Assembly: GCA_028874215.1 (NCBI GenBank)
Contig: JAPPLF010000016.1
Span: 40,685-104,684, forward strand
DNA from: Acidobacteriota bacterium
GTDB taxonomy: Bacteria > Acidobacteriota > UBA6911 > RPQK01 > JAJDTT01
Direction of reading: 5' to 3'
Length of the DNA stretch: 64,000 nucleotides
In this document: positions 51,991-61,050 of the stretch, piece by piece
Layout: every line of letters begins with the position of its first letter
How positions within the stretch are numbered: the first letter of the stretch is position 1
Program-made: the position numbers and the translations under genes
The notes under the pieces: model-generated
What the model saw: the letters and a program-made list of their open reading frames with translations, nothing else
What the model was told of the DNA's origin: nothing
The model's database searches: none

Positions 51991-52710
51991 ATGAATGCAG
52001 AAATTGACAACAAAAGGAAAGTAGCGGTCGTCACCGCTGGCGGAACCGGCATGGGAGCCGCTGCGGCAAGGAAGTTTGCCGCTGACGGATTCGGCGTCTC
52101 CATCCTGTCTTCCTCGGGCAAAGGGGAAGCCCTGGCTACGGAACTCGGCGGCGTCGGTGTGACGGGCTCTAATCGATCCAACAACGACCTGAAGCGCCTC
52201 GTGGATCTCACCATGGAAAAGTGGGGCCGGATCGATGTATTGGTGAACAGCGCGGGACACGGTCCGAGAGCGCCGATCCTCGCGCTCTCTGATGACGACT
52301 GGCACTTGGGGATGGAGGTCTATTTCCTCAGTGCCGTTCGTCCGACACGCCTGGTGACTCCCATCATGCAGCGTCAGAAACGTGGTGCGATCCTCAACAT
52401 CTCCACCTTCGCCGCATTCGAGCCCGAACCTGCCTTTCCGACCTCCGGGGTGTTCCGGGCCGGATTGGCGGCGTTTGCAAAACTGTTTTCAGACAAGTAC
52501 GCCGCGGACAACATTCGTATGAACAATGTTCTTCCCGGGTTCATCAACAATTTCCCCGAGAATCCGGAGTATCGCGACCGCATCCCGCTGCGACGCTACG
52601 GAACGACGGAAGAGATTGCCGACGTCATCTTCTTTCTGGCCTCCGACGGCGGCGCCTACATCACGGGACAGAACATTCGGGTCGATGGAGGCATCACCCG
52701 ATCCGTCTGA
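51991..52710 (+). CDS. SDR-fold protein lacking the catalytic Tyr and Lys
   Basis: A 239-residue SDR-family protein. The nucleotide motif TAGGTGMGAAAA (15-26) and the NSAGHG strand are normal, and the end GAYITGQNIRVDGGITRSV is typical. The catalytic Ser138 is present (LNISTFA), but where Tyr-x3-Lys should be, the sequence reads SGVFR, giving Ser152 and Arg156. It is therefore an atypical SDR that may bind nucleotide without classical reductase chemistry or use other residues. It precedes a second atypical SDR by 14 bases, so the two may form a heteromer. Confidence 0.85.
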   Translation: MNAEIDNKRKVAVVTAGGTGMGAAAARKFAADGFGVSILSSSGKGEALATELGGVGVTGSNRSNNDLKRLVDLTMEKWGRIDVLVNSAGHGPRAPILALSDDDWHLGMEVYFLSAVRPTRLVTPIMQRQKRGAILNISTFAAFEPEPAFPTSGVFRAGLAAFAKLFSDKYAADNIRMNNVLPGFINNFPENPEYRDRIPLRRYGTTEEIADVIFFLASDGGAYITGQNIRVDGGITRSV

Positions 52711-52724
52711 TTGGGGAAGTTCAG

Positions 52725-53402
52725 ATGAAAGTGATCCTCGTCGGAGCATCCGGCAAGATCGGTCGTGGCGTCGACAGGGCCGTATCCGCCAATCATCAAG
52801 TGGTTCGAGTCGGGCTGGTCGATGGCGACGTGCAGTGTGACTACACCGATCCGGAGTCGGTGCGCAGCATGTTCGCGACAGTGGGAAGCTACGATGCGCT
52901 CGTGTCAGCCGTGGGCGGCGACAGTCGATTCCTCCCGTATGAGGAATTGTCCGATGATGACTTTCGCTACGGCTTCGAACGGAAGTTCCTGTCCCAGATC
53001 CGGTTAATGACGTTGGGGCAACCGACGATTCGAGACGGCGGCTCGTTTACGTTGACCAGCGGATTCCTGAGCCACTACTCGAACCGGAAGGGCATCGCCA
53101 CGGGACCGTTCAATGCAACGCTTGAAACCTATGTGGAACACACGGCCCGGTTTTGGCCTCGCGGCATTCGAATCAACGTCGTGAGCCCGGGCCCCGTGGT
53201 TGAGCCTGGACATGAACGACGGGGGGCGGTGACGGCGGAGCAGTGCGCGGAGGCTTATGTCCAGGCCATCGAGGGAACGATGTCTGGTCAGGTCTTGCGC
53301 GTTTGGGGAGGATTCCCGGTTCCAAAGTCGCGGGGAGCGGCGATTTACGGTCGGCGAATAGAAGCGGCGATTTCCGATCGGCGAACTCCAGAGGCACAAT
53401 AG
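52725..53402 (+). CDS. Short SDR-like protein with repeat-derived C-terminus
   Basis: A 225-residue Rossmann protein starting MKVILVGASGKIGRGV, with a VSAVGGDS strand, a TSGF strand in the catalytic-Ser position and INVVSPGPVVEP typical of short SDRs. The Tyr-x3-Lys pair is not seen (GPFNATLETYV occupies that position). The natural end is about GQVLRVWGG. The last 20 or so residues (AAIYGRRIEAAISDRRTPEA) come from a family A palindrome that has run into the gene. It overlaps neither neighbour and probably works with the SDR upstream. Confidence 0.8.
   Translation: MKVILVGASGKIGRGVDRAVSANHQVVRVGLVDGDVQCDYTDPESVRSMFATVGSYDALVSAVGGDSRFLPYEELSDDDFRYGFERKFLSQIRLMTLGQPTIRDGGSFTLTSGFLSHYSNRKGIATGPFNATLETYVEHTARFWPRGIRINVVSPGPVVEPGHERRGAVTAEQCAEAYVQAIEGTMSGQVLRVWGGFPVPKSRGAAIYGRRIEAAISDRRTPEAQ
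53336..53392. repeat. Dispersed palindrome family A, in-frame copy
   Basis: AGCGGCGATTTACGGTCGGC and AGCGGCGATTTCCGATCGGC form two direct units within the 3' end of the SDR gene and stay in its reading frame. Confidence 0.65.
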
Positions 53403-53430
53403 GGCAGCAAGCGGACGGGCGAAAGAAGAA

Positions 53431-53459
53431 TGGGAGACTAACGGTCCCCCCTCCTCTCC
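53431..53459. repeat. Dispersed palindrome family B, degenerate copy
   Basis: TGGGAGACTAACGGTCCCCC followed by CTCCTC sits just after the SDR stop codon and 55 bases before the propeller gene. Confidence 0.5.
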
Positions 53460-53460
53460 G

Positions 53461-53470
53461 GTGTAGACTA
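53461..53470 (+). promoter_or_regulatory. Candidate promoter motif GTGTAGACTA
   Basis: GTGTAGACTA followed by TCCGCC resembles the TAGTAGACTG motif at 22881 and 63752. It lies 44 bases before the propeller gene start. Confidence 0.3.
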
Positions 53471-53513
53471 TCCGCCACAGGCATTCAGTTCCGGACAGAA
53501 AGGAAAAACCACC

Positions 53514-56342
53514 ATGAGCCTTGGGAACTCGATCCAATCGGCTTCGATTCGGATGTTGGCCATACTGACGTTGACCTGGAGCGTCGCGCCTCTCGCCGCC
53601 GAAGAAAAGGTCTGGACGACATCCTCCTTCCTCGACTTTGCGGATGGGAGCTTCAGCGACGGGGGAGTCAACACCTACGTCACCGCTCAAGGAGAGGTGG
53701 TCCTGATCAAGCTGTTGGACCTGAATCAGGACGGACGCGTCGACATCATCTTCCCCAATGACCACGATCCCCACGAGCGGGCGGACCTGTTCATCTACTG
53801 GGGGGGAGGCGAGGGATACTCGACCCAGCGCCGCAGCCGCCTGCCCACCAATGGGGGCCATGACGGCGCCGTGGCCGACCTGGACGGGGACGGCCAAGCC
53901 GAGCTGATCGTCGCCAACAACTTCAACGGGACCCGCACCGACCTGGAATCGTTCATCTACCGCGGCGCCAAGGGAGGTCCCAAGGCCTCCGACCGCAGCG
54001 GCCTTCCCACGCGGGGCGCTCGCGCGGTGGCCGTGGAGGATCTGAATCGGGACGGACACCAGGACATCGTCTTCGCCAACAGCGGATTGGACTACCACGT
54101 GACGGTGGACCCGCACAATGAGTCCTTCGTCTACTGGGGATCGCCGGACGGTTATTCCGCCGAACGGCGGCAGGTCCTGCGGACCGTGAACGGGCGGGAC
54201 GTGAAGGTGGCCGACCTGGACCGGGACGGACACCTGGACCTGGTCTTCGCCAACGAAGGGAACACGGACGCGGAGGGAGGGGCCCTACTCTACTGGGGTA
54301 CGGCAGACGGAGACTACACCAGCCGCGCGGCGGTCCATCTGCCCGGCGACCGCTCTTCGGCGGTCGAGGCCGCCGATCTCAACGGGGACGGCTTTCCGGA
54401 GATCGTCCTGGCCAACTCCTACCGGCTCAAGACCCGGGAGATGGGCATGTACAACATCGTGGACACGGTGAGCGTGCCCTCGTTCATCTATTGGGGCTCG
54501 GCCGACGGCTATTCGGTCGATTCCAGGACGTTGCTGCCCACCGTGGGAGCGTCCGACGTCGCCGTGGGAGACCTGAACCGGGACGGCCACGCCGACCTGG
54601 TCTTCGCCAACAAGTCGGGTCTGGTCTCCTTCATCTATTGGGGAGCTCCTGATGGCTATCGCTCCCATCGGCGGACATCGATTCCCACGCTGGCGCCGAC
54701 TCGCTGCTTGGTGGAGGACCTGGACGAGGACGGTTACCTCGAACTGGTCTTCTCGCAGCAAGGCGGGCAGCCTCACGGAAAACCCCCCGCGTACGTCTAT
54801 TGGGGCAGCCCGGAGGGCTACTCGCCCGAGTGGCGAACCGAGCTGCCCACGTTCGAGGCCACCGGGGTCCAGGCGGGAGACCTGGACGGAGACGGCAGCA
54901 AGGACCTGGTCTTCGTCCATGCCGCCGACACCACCCACGGCATCCCGGCTTACATCTACTGGGGCGGACCCAAGGGGCGATTCGAGCCGTCTCGCCGGCA
55001 ATTGCTGCCCACAGGCAACGGATACTGTTCCAGCGCAGACATCAACCGGGACGGCCATGTGGATCTCCTGTTTCCTGGCGTCTACGGGGAGAATCCGGGT
55101 CCGACCATCTACTGGGGATCGGCTTCCGGGTACTCCGGGTCCAATCGGGCCGTTCTGGCGACCGGCAACAGCTTTTCTTCACGGCTCGCCGACTTCGACC
55201 GGGACGGGTACCTGGACGCCGTCTTCACCCAGTGGCGCCCGGGTACCGAGGCCACCAGGCTCTACTGGGGCGGCCCGGAGGGATTCTCGAACGGTAACCG
55301 CTTCATCTTCCGGATCGGCAGCATCCGGGAGCACACCATCGGCGACCTGAATCGTGACGGCTGGATCGATGTGATCTTCAGCGGGACCCTGAACAAGGTG
55401 GTGGTCTACTGGAACAGTCCGCTGGGATTCGACAATGAGCGCAGGACCGAATTGCCCTCCCGGGTTTCGGTCGGCGTGGAAGTGGCCGATCTGGATGGAA
55501 ACGGCTTTCTGGACGTGATCGCCAGCAACCTCTACGACCGGGATCCGGCGCCGGGCAAATCCCGGTCCTTCGGCGGCTCTGCGGAGGGGGACACCTTCAT
55601 CTACTGGGGCGGTTCCGATGGCTATTCCGAAACGAACCGGACCATCCTGCCTTCAGTGGGCAATTCCTCGGCCGCGGTGGCCGACCTGAACGGGAACGGA
55701 TTCCTGGACCTGGTCCTGAGCAGCTACCATGCCGGATATACCCGCAGCCACCCCTCCAGGATCTACTGGAACGGCCCCTCCGGGTTCGACCCTTCGCGCA
55801 AGATGGAGATTCCCAGCAACTCCGCTTCGGGGGTCCTCGCCAACGACTTCGACCTGGACGGCCACGTGGACATCCTTTTCGCCTGCCACTCCAAGCAGGG
55901 CAACCACAGGAACGACGCCTTTCTCTACTGGGGAGGGCCGAAGGGGTTCTCCACCGAGCGCCGGACCTCCCTGCCGGTCCTGGGGCCCCACCACCTTGCC
56001 TCCGATCCGGGTCACGCCTATGATCGGGGCCATCGTTACGACTATATTTCTCCGCCCTTCGACGCCGGTTCCGTGGAGCGTTTGGGAACCCTCACCTGGG
56101 ACGGGGAGACCCCGTTCCGGACCGGCCTGGAATTCCAGGTGCGTTGGGCCGCCACCCGGGAGGGCCTGGAGTCAGCCTCCTGGATGGGACCGGCCGGCCC
56201 GGAGAACTACTACAAACAGTCCGGCGCCCAGCTTCCGAACCCCGGCGACGGCGCCCGTTGGATCCAATACAAGGCCAGCCTCCTCAGTCCCGGCGCCGCC
56301 AATTCCCCGGTCCTGGACTCGGTCTCCATCACCTACCAATGA
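53514..56342 (+). CDS. Exported 14-repeat FG-GAP/VCBS-like propeller protein
   Basis: A 942-residue secreted protein with a signal peptide (about 1-29, ending APLAAEE). From residue 60 it carries 14 repeats of about 55-65 residues, each combining a calcium-type DLNRDGHLDLVFAN motif with a YWGSPDGYS strand and a LPT turn. Fourteen units fit two seven-bladed beta-propellers of the integrin-alpha-like FG-GAP/VCBS type. A C-terminal beta-sandwich-like domain follows from about 860 (FDAGSVERLGTLTWDGETPF to SVSITYQ). Such proteins bind calcium and sugars or proteins at the surface. No enzymatic motif is visible. Confidence 0.85.
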   Translation: MSLGNSIQSASIRMLAILTLTWSVAPLAAEEKVWTTSSFLDFADGSFSDGGVNTYVTAQGEVVLIKLLDLNQDGRVDIIFPNDHDPHERADLFIYWGGGEGYSTQRRSRLPTNGGHDGAVADLDGDGQAELIVANNFNGTRTDLESFIYRGAKGGPKASDRSGLPTRGARAVAVEDLNRDGHQDIVFANSGLDYHVTVDPHNESFVYWGSPDGYSAERRQVLRTVNGRDVKVADLDRDGHLDLVFANEGNTDAEGGALLYWGTADGDYTSRAAVHLPGDRSSAVEAADLNGDGFPEIVLANSYRLKTREMGMYNIVDTVSVPSFIYWGSADGYSVDSRTLLPTVGASDVAVGDLNRDGHADLVFANKSGLVSFIYWGAPDGYRSHRRTSIPTLAPTRCLVEDLDEDGYLELVFSQQGGQPHGKPPAYVYWGSPEGYSPEWRTELPTFEATGVQAGDLDGDGSKDLVFVHAADTTHGIPAYIYWGGPKGRFEPSRRQLLPTGNGYCSSADINRDGHVDLLFPGVYGENPGPTIYWGSASGYSGSNRAVLATGNSFSSRLADFDRDGYLDAVFTQWRPGTEATRLYWGGPEGFSNGNRFIFRIGSIREHTIGDLNRDGWIDVIFSGTLNKVVVYWNSPLGFDNERRTELPSRVSVGVEVADLDGNGFLDVIASNLYDRDPAPGKSRSFGGSAEGDTFIYWGGSDGYSETNRTILPSVGNSSAAVADLNGNGFLDLVLSSYHAGYTRSHPSRIYWNGPSGFDPSRKMEIPSNSASGVLANDFDLDGHVDILFACHSKQGNHRNDAFLYWGGPKGFSTERRTSLPVLGPHHLASDPGHAYDRGHRYDYISPPFDAGSVERLGTLTWDGETPFRTGLEFQVRWAATREGLESASWMGPAGPENYYKQSGAQLPNPGDGARWIQYKASLLSPGAANSPVLDSVSITYQ

Positions 56343-56349
56343 GCCAATA

Positions 56350-56380
56350 GGAGGGGGGACTTTTAGTCCCCCCGTACTCC
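56350..56380. repeat. Dispersed palindrome family B
   Basis: GGAGGGGGGACTTTTAGTCC continuing to CCCCGTACTCC forms a clear palindrome eight bases after the propeller gene. It may act as a terminator stem, though no T-run follows. A partial second copy lies at about 56400-56425. Confidence 0.75.
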
Positions 56381-56480
56381 GGTTTCCAATCGGCGACGAA
56401 GCGGGAGGCAAGACTGTCCCCCCTGGAAAATCACCCTATTCCATAGGTATCTATCTATTATTCCTTGATATAAGACTCCA

Positions 56481-57794
56481 ATGAACAAAATCGCTGAATT
56501 CTTCAAGTTCGAGCAGGAAAACACGAACTGGCGGATCGAAGTGACCGGCGGCGCGACCACGTTCATGACCATGGCCTACATCGTGGTCGTGAATCCCGCC
56601 ATCCTGTCCGATGCCCTGGGCAAGGACATGCTCGGGGAGCTCTTGTTCGCAACCTGTGCGGCCGCCGCCCTGGCCACGCTCCTGATGGGCCTCCTGGCCA
56701 ACTACCCCTTCGCCCTGGCTCCCGGAATGGGCCTCAACGCATTTTTCGCCTACACCATCGTCCTGGGCATGGGGGTGGACTGGAAGCTGGCCCTGGGCGT
56801 GGTCCTGGCTTCGGGGCTGCTGTTTCTGCTGCTGACCGTCTTGCGGGTCCGCGAGGCGATCATCAACGCGGTTCCGGACACCCTGAAAAGAGCGGTGGCG
56901 GCCGGGATCGGTCTGTTCATCGCGTTCATCGGACTGAAGAACGCGGGACTCATCGTCGACAATCAAGCCACTCTGGTGAGCCTGGGCGACGTCCGTTCCT
57001 GGTCCGTCGGATTGGCCCTTCTGGGGCTCCTGGCGATCGGCGTGATGATGGCGCGAGGAATCCGGGGAGCGATCCTGCTCGGGATGATGGGAGTGACCCT
57101 GCTGGCCATGATCTTCGGGGCAACGCCGTGGCCCACCGGTCTGGTCAGCATGCCGGTCTGGCCCGTCAATCTCTTCGGCGAAGCCGTGCGTTACCTGCCC
57201 CAGACGCTGAACCCGGCGTTCATCGAGCTGATCCTCGCCCTGCTCTTCGTGGACCTCTTCGACACCATGGGGACGCTGTTGGGGTTATCCGAGCGGTCCG
57301 GTTTCCTGGACGAGCGGGGACGGCTTCCGCGAGCCAACCGCGCGCTGCTTTCCGATTCGGTGGGAACCGTCTGCGGCAGCGTCATCGGGACGTCGACGGT
57401 GACCACCTACATCGAGAGCGCCGCCGGCATCTCCTCCGGCGCCCGCACCGGTTTTTCCAGCGTCGTGGTCAGTGGTCTGTTCGCTGCTGCGTTGTTCCTG
57501 ACGCCGTTGGTTCAGTCGGTGCCCACGTTCGCCGCCGCCCCGGCGCTGGTGGTGACCGGCGTACTGATGATGGGCGCCGCCGCGCGGATCCGGTGGAATG
57601 ACGTCTCGGAGTCGGTGCCGGCCTTCCTCACGCTGATCGCCATCCCGCTGACCTTCAGCATCGCCGACGGATTGGCTCTGGGGTTCATCTCCTATCCCAT
57701 CGTCAAGCGGTTGAGCGGCCGAGGCGACGAGGTGCATTGGCTGGTCGACGTCCTGGCGGTGATCTTTGTCGCCAAGTACGTCTTTATCGGATAG
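56481..57794 (+). CDS. NCS2/AzgA-type purine permease
   Basis: A 437-residue polytopic protein. The N-terminal segment NWRIEVTGGATTFMTMAYIVVVNPAIL is the AzgA family hallmark, followed by ALAPGMGLNAFFAYTIVLGMG, IGLFIAFIGLKNAG, LFVDLFDTMGTLLGLSERSGFLDERGRLPRANRALLSDSVGTVCGSVIGTSTVTTYIESAAGI and the C-terminal LAVIFVAKYVFIG. It should import hypoxanthine, guanine, adenine or xanthine with protons. The start has no good ribosome site; an AT-rich leader with TTGATATAAGACT lies just upstream. The last 11 bases overlap the end of the convergent acyltransferase gene. Confidence 0.92.
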   Translation: MNKIAEFFKFEQENTNWRIEVTGGATTFMTMAYIVVVNPAILSDALGKDMLGELLFATCAAAALATLLMGLLANYPFALAPGMGLNAFFAYTIVLGMGVDWKLALGVVLASGLLFLLLTVLRVREAIINAVPDTLKRAVAAGIGLFIAFIGLKNAGLIVDNQATLVSLGDVRSWSVGLALLGLLAIGVMMARGIRGAILLGMMGVTLLAMIFGATPWPTGLVSMPVWPVNLFGEAVRYLPQTLNPAFIELILALLFVDLFDTMGTLLGLSERSGFLDERGRLPRANRALLSDSVGTVCGSVIGTSTVTTYIESAAGISSGARTGFSSVVVSGLFAAALFLTPLVQSVPTFAAAPALVVTGVLMMGAAARIRWNDVSESVPAFLTLIAIPLTFSIADGLALGFISYPIVKRLSGRGDEVHWLVDVLAVIFVAKYVFIG

Positions 57795-60700
57795 CAGCCT
57801 GCTCCTGCTCCCGGTGGGTGCGGCGTTCGGTGATCTTCACGAAGCCGTCCTCGCTCACCAGGCCGATGTCGCCGGTCACGTACCATCCGTTCCGGATCGC
57901 CTTCCGCGTCAGGTCGTCCCGTCCGAGGTAACCGCGCATCAGGTTGGGTCCCTTGACCAGCAACATTCCGGGAGTCCCCGGCGGCAGGAGCTCGAAGCTC
58001 TCCGGGTCCACGACCCGCACCGCCACGCCGGGCAGCGGCTGGCCCACGTGACCCGGCCGGGAGCCGAGCTGGAAGAAGCCGGGCGCCCGGTAGTCGGGGA
58101 CGCCTACGGAGACCACTGGGGCGCATTCGGCGGTCCCGTAACCCTCCAGCGGCCGCAGTCCGAACTGTTCCTGGAAGGCCGCCGCCAGCTCTTGCGGCAG
58201 CTTCTCGGCGCCGGTCAACAACAACCGCAGCGAACCGAGCTGCCCGGGAGAACACAAACGCATGTAGATCCGCAGGGAGGCCGGAGCGGCCAGCAAGATG
58301 CTCACCCGGTAGCGCTCCACCAGCCGCCCCACGGCCGGACCGTCCAGCGGGTCGGGGTGCAGGGGCAGAGCCAGGCCGTTTTTAGCCGCGAACCAGAAGG
58401 CCATGGCGCCGAAGGACTGGAAGAGGGGCAGGATGCCCAGGACCCGGTCCGACGGTCTCGTCCGCAGGACCTGTTCCAACGCCGTGATGTTGGAATCCAG
58501 GTTGAACTGGGTGAGCATCACGCCCTTGGGGTCTCCCGCGCCGCTGCTGCTGAAGATGATGGTCATGAGGTCGTGGGCGCCGGGGACACGGGTGGCGCCG
58601 CACAGCTTCTCCAGCCAGAGGGAAGGAAGAAGCAGGGCGGCCGCCAAGCTGGTGGCCCGAAGTCCGGCGCCGATGCGTTCGGTCAAATCCTCCAGGTAGA
58701 TGAGGCGGACGTTTCCGGGCGGGGTCAGGTTCGCCTCTTGCAAGAAGTCGCGGCTGGTAACGACGGTCTTGAGCCCCGCTTGATCCACGGCCGACTCCAT
58801 CCGCTGGGCGCCCGCGGTGTAGTTCAGGTTCACGGTCACCCGGCAGGCCAGGGCGGAGGCCAGATTCATCAGGGCGGCGTCGACGCTCGGCGGCAGGAGG
58901 ATCCCCACTCGCTCCTGTCCCGTCCATTCCGACTTGAGAGCCCGGGCCCGGGCCACGGCGCCGGACAGGGACTTGATGCGGTTCAGGCGGGGCCGGCTCT
59001 CGTCGGCGTAGGCAAGAGCCAGTGGACGCGTCCTGGCCCGGTGCACGAAGGCCCGGTGCAAAGGCCGGGCGCCCTCCTGACGGCGGTTCCACGCGGCGCA
59101 GGACAGCTCCTGTACGGCTTGGCGAATCATTCCCACGTCGGTCCCGGAAGGCAGAGGGGCGCCGAAGGCCAGAGTGACGTGGTACGGGATCTCCCGCGGA
59201 ATCTTGAGGACGAACCGGTTCCGCTCGTAGCTGAAGATGCTGCCCCAGATCCGGTCCAGGTAGACGGGAATGATGGGCGCCTGCCGGTTCCGGACAATCC
59301 GTTCCAGGCCCCGGTTGAAGGGGAGAAGAGTGCCGGTCCGGGAGATCTGCCCCTCGGGGAAGATGCAGACCAGCTCACCCTGGTCCAGGCGTTTTCCGGC
59401 ATCCCTCAGTGCTCTCAGAATCTCCCGCGGCCCCCCGGACGAGGAGATGGGAATACACCCCAATGACTTCATAAATGGCTTGAAGTAGAAACGTTCATAG
59501 TATTTTCGATGAACGATAAATCGGATCGGTCGGTCGATTACGGCGAGGAGCAGGAGGAAATCGACGAAGGAGATGTGGTTGGGGACCAGCAGCGCTCCTC
59601 CCTTCTCCGGAACCTGGTCCCTGCCCACGACCCGGAGCCGGTAGAGGGAGTGCGTCGCCAGGACCAGGAGCAGGCGAAGCAGGACATCGGGAAGCAGTGA
59701 GACGGACCAGAACATCCCCGCCGAGAGCGCCAATGCCGCCACCAGCAGAATGGATACCGGCGAGAGTCCCAGAGCGGCAAGGCCTGCCGCTCCCAGCGAT
59801 CCCACCGTGATTCCTCCGAAGATCCAGACGTTGGCCAGCGCGATGACGGCTCCCCGGTGTTGATCCGGAGCCCGCCATTGGAGCAGGGAGTTCAGCGGCA
59901 CGATGATCATGCCGCTGGCCACACCCAGCCCGGTCGAAAAGGCCAGGAGCCCATAGAATCCGGGCACGGCCAGGGCCAACAGTACGCAATTCCCTGCCAT
60001 CAGGATGGCGCCCAGCGGGATCACGCCGTACTCGACCTTGCCTCGGGAGAGCCGGGCGGTGATCAGGCTTCCGCCTCCCACACCCAGCCCGAACAGGGCG
60101 AGAGGGATTCCGGCATGGGTGTCCGAGAGGCCCAGGACCGACTTGACGTAGACCAGAATGTCCTGGCCCAGAAGACTCGCGATGGTCCAGTAGACGACGG
60201 ACCCGGCCACGGCCAGACCCAGAACCCGTTCCCGACGGATGGCTCGCCAAGCGGTGCGGACGGTCTCGCCCAGGTCTCCTTCGGAACGGGCCGCCGGCAC
60301 CGGGGGAAGACGCAAGGAGATGAGAAGCCCTGCTATCGCCGCGGGAACCAGGACCGCCGCGGCCAACCAGGCTGCCTCTCCCGACAGGTCAAGCAGCAGG
60401 CCGCCTGATGCCGTCCCCAGGATGATGGCCAGAAAGGTCCAGGTCTCAAGGTGCGCGTTCCCGGCGGTCAGCCTGTCGTGGGACAGCATCTCGGGAAGGA
60501 TCCCGTACTTGGCGGGGCTGAAGAGAGCGCTCTGCAGGCCCATGAAGCCCAGGATCACCAGCGGAAACAGCGTCGATCCGGGCGCCGCGTAGAGGCAGAG
60601 CGCCGCACTGCCCATGAGCAGGACTTCCGCCATCTTCATGGCCACGATAACGGTCTTCTTGCTGACCCGGTCGGCCAGGAGGCCGGCCGGGAGCGAGAAG

Positions 60701-60909
60701 ACCATGAGGGGAATGGTCAGGACGCAGAAGGCGATGGCGGTCTGGAGTTGCGCCGCCGACTGGTATTCGGGGCCTCCGGGCGTCAGGTGCGCCGTGGCGG
60801 CCTTGATCGCCAGGAAGGTGACGATCAACTTCCAGGCGTTGTCGTTGAAGGCCCCGAAGAACTGGGCGGTCAGCAGGTGCTTGAGACCGGCCCTTCCGTC
60901 CTTTGCCAT
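57784..60909 (-). CDS. aas: LplT-PlsC-Aas fusion: lysophospholipid transporter/acyltransferase/acyl-ACP synthetase, C-terminally truncated
   Basis: A 1041-residue three-part protein. Residues 1 to about 405 are an MFS transporter (LTAQFFGAFNDNAWKLIVTFLAI, typical of LplT). Residues about 420-610 are a PlsC acyltransferase with NHISFVD and FPEGQISRTG. From about 650 an adenylating acyl-ACP synthetase domain carries IIFSSSGAGDPKGVM and EGYGTAECAPV. The protein stops 34 residues after GWYVTGDIG, in EDGFVKITERRTHREQEQAAIR. The small C-terminal subdomain, about 100 residues with the catalytic A10 lysine, is missing. The gene recovers lysophospholipids in the inner membrane in other bacteria; here the synthetase half may be inactive. 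Confidence 0.88.
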   Translation of the reverse strand: MAKDGRAGLKHLLTAQFFGAFNDNAWKLIVTFLAIKAATAHLTPGGPEYQSAAQLQTAIAFCVLTIPLMVFSLPAGLLADRVSKKTVIVAMKMAEVLLMGSAALCLYAAPGSTLFPLVILGFMGLQSALFSPAKYGILPEMLSHDRLTAGNAHLETWTFLAIILGTASGGLLLDLSGEAAWLAAAVLVPAAIAGLLISLRLPPVPAARSEGDLGETVRTAWRAIRRERVLGLAVAGSVVYWTIASLLGQDILVYVKSVLGLSDTHAGIPLALFGLGVGGGSLITARLSRGKVEYGVIPLGAILMAGNCVLLALAVPGFYGLLAFSTGLGVASGMIIVPLNSLLQWRAPDQHRGAVIALANVWIFGGITVGSLGAAGLAALGLSPVSILLVAALALSAGMFWSVSLLPDVLLRLLLVLATHSLYRLRVVGRDQVPEKGGALLVPNHISFVDFLLLLAVIDRPIRFIVHRKYYERFYFKPFMKSLGCIPISSSGGPREILRALRDAGKRLDQGELVCIFPEGQISRTGTLLPFNRGLERIVRNRQAPIIPVYLDRIWGSIFSYERNRFVLKIPREIPYHVTLAFGAPLPSGTDVGMIRQAVQELSCAAWNRRQEGARPLHRAFVHRARTRPLALAYADESRPRLNRIKSLSGAVARARALKSEWTGQERVGILLPPSVDAALMNLASALACRVTVNLNYTAGAQRMESAVDQAGLKTVVTSRDFLQEANLTPPGNVRLIYLEDLTERIGAGLRATSLAAALLLPSLWLEKLCGATRVPGAHDLMTIIFSSSGAGDPKGVMLTQFNLDSNITALEQVLRTRPSDRVLGILPLFQSFGAMAFWFAAKNGLALPLHPDPLDGPAVGRLVERYRVSILLAAPASLRIYMRLCSPGQLGSLRLLLTGAEKLPQELAAAFQEQFGLRPLEGYGTAECAPVVSVGVPDYRAPGFFQLGSRPGHVGQPLPGVAVRVVDPESFELLPPGTPGMLLVKGPNLMRGYLGRDDLTRKAIRNGWYVTGDIGLVSEDGFVKITERRTHREQEQAAIR

Positions 60910-60913
60910 GTTG

Positions 60914-60944
60914 GGAGGGGGGACTTTCTTGTCCCCCCATGCTC
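60914..60944. repeat. Dispersed palindrome family B in the leader of the fusion gene
   Basis: GGAGGGGGGACTTTCTTGTC followed by CCCCCATGCTCC lies 4 bases upstream of the fusion gene start codon. A hairpin here would sit where a ribosome site is expected; no other ribosome site is visible. Confidence 0.75.
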
Positions 60945-60998
60945 CTCGTTTCCCAGCTTCACCGGAGTCCGGCGCCTAGAAAGGACGCGGCTCGTGTC

Positions 60999-61050
60999 CG
61001 GCGGCAAGGATGCCGCCGCTCCCGGTCGGCGACAAGAATGCCGCCGATCC
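60999..61050. repeat. Dispersed palindrome family A, two units
   Basis: CGGCGGCAAGGATGCCGCCG followed by CTCC, and a CGGCGACAAGAATGCCGCCG unit followed by ATCC, lie immediately after the glycosidase-like gene's stop codon in transcription order. Confidence 0.78.
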
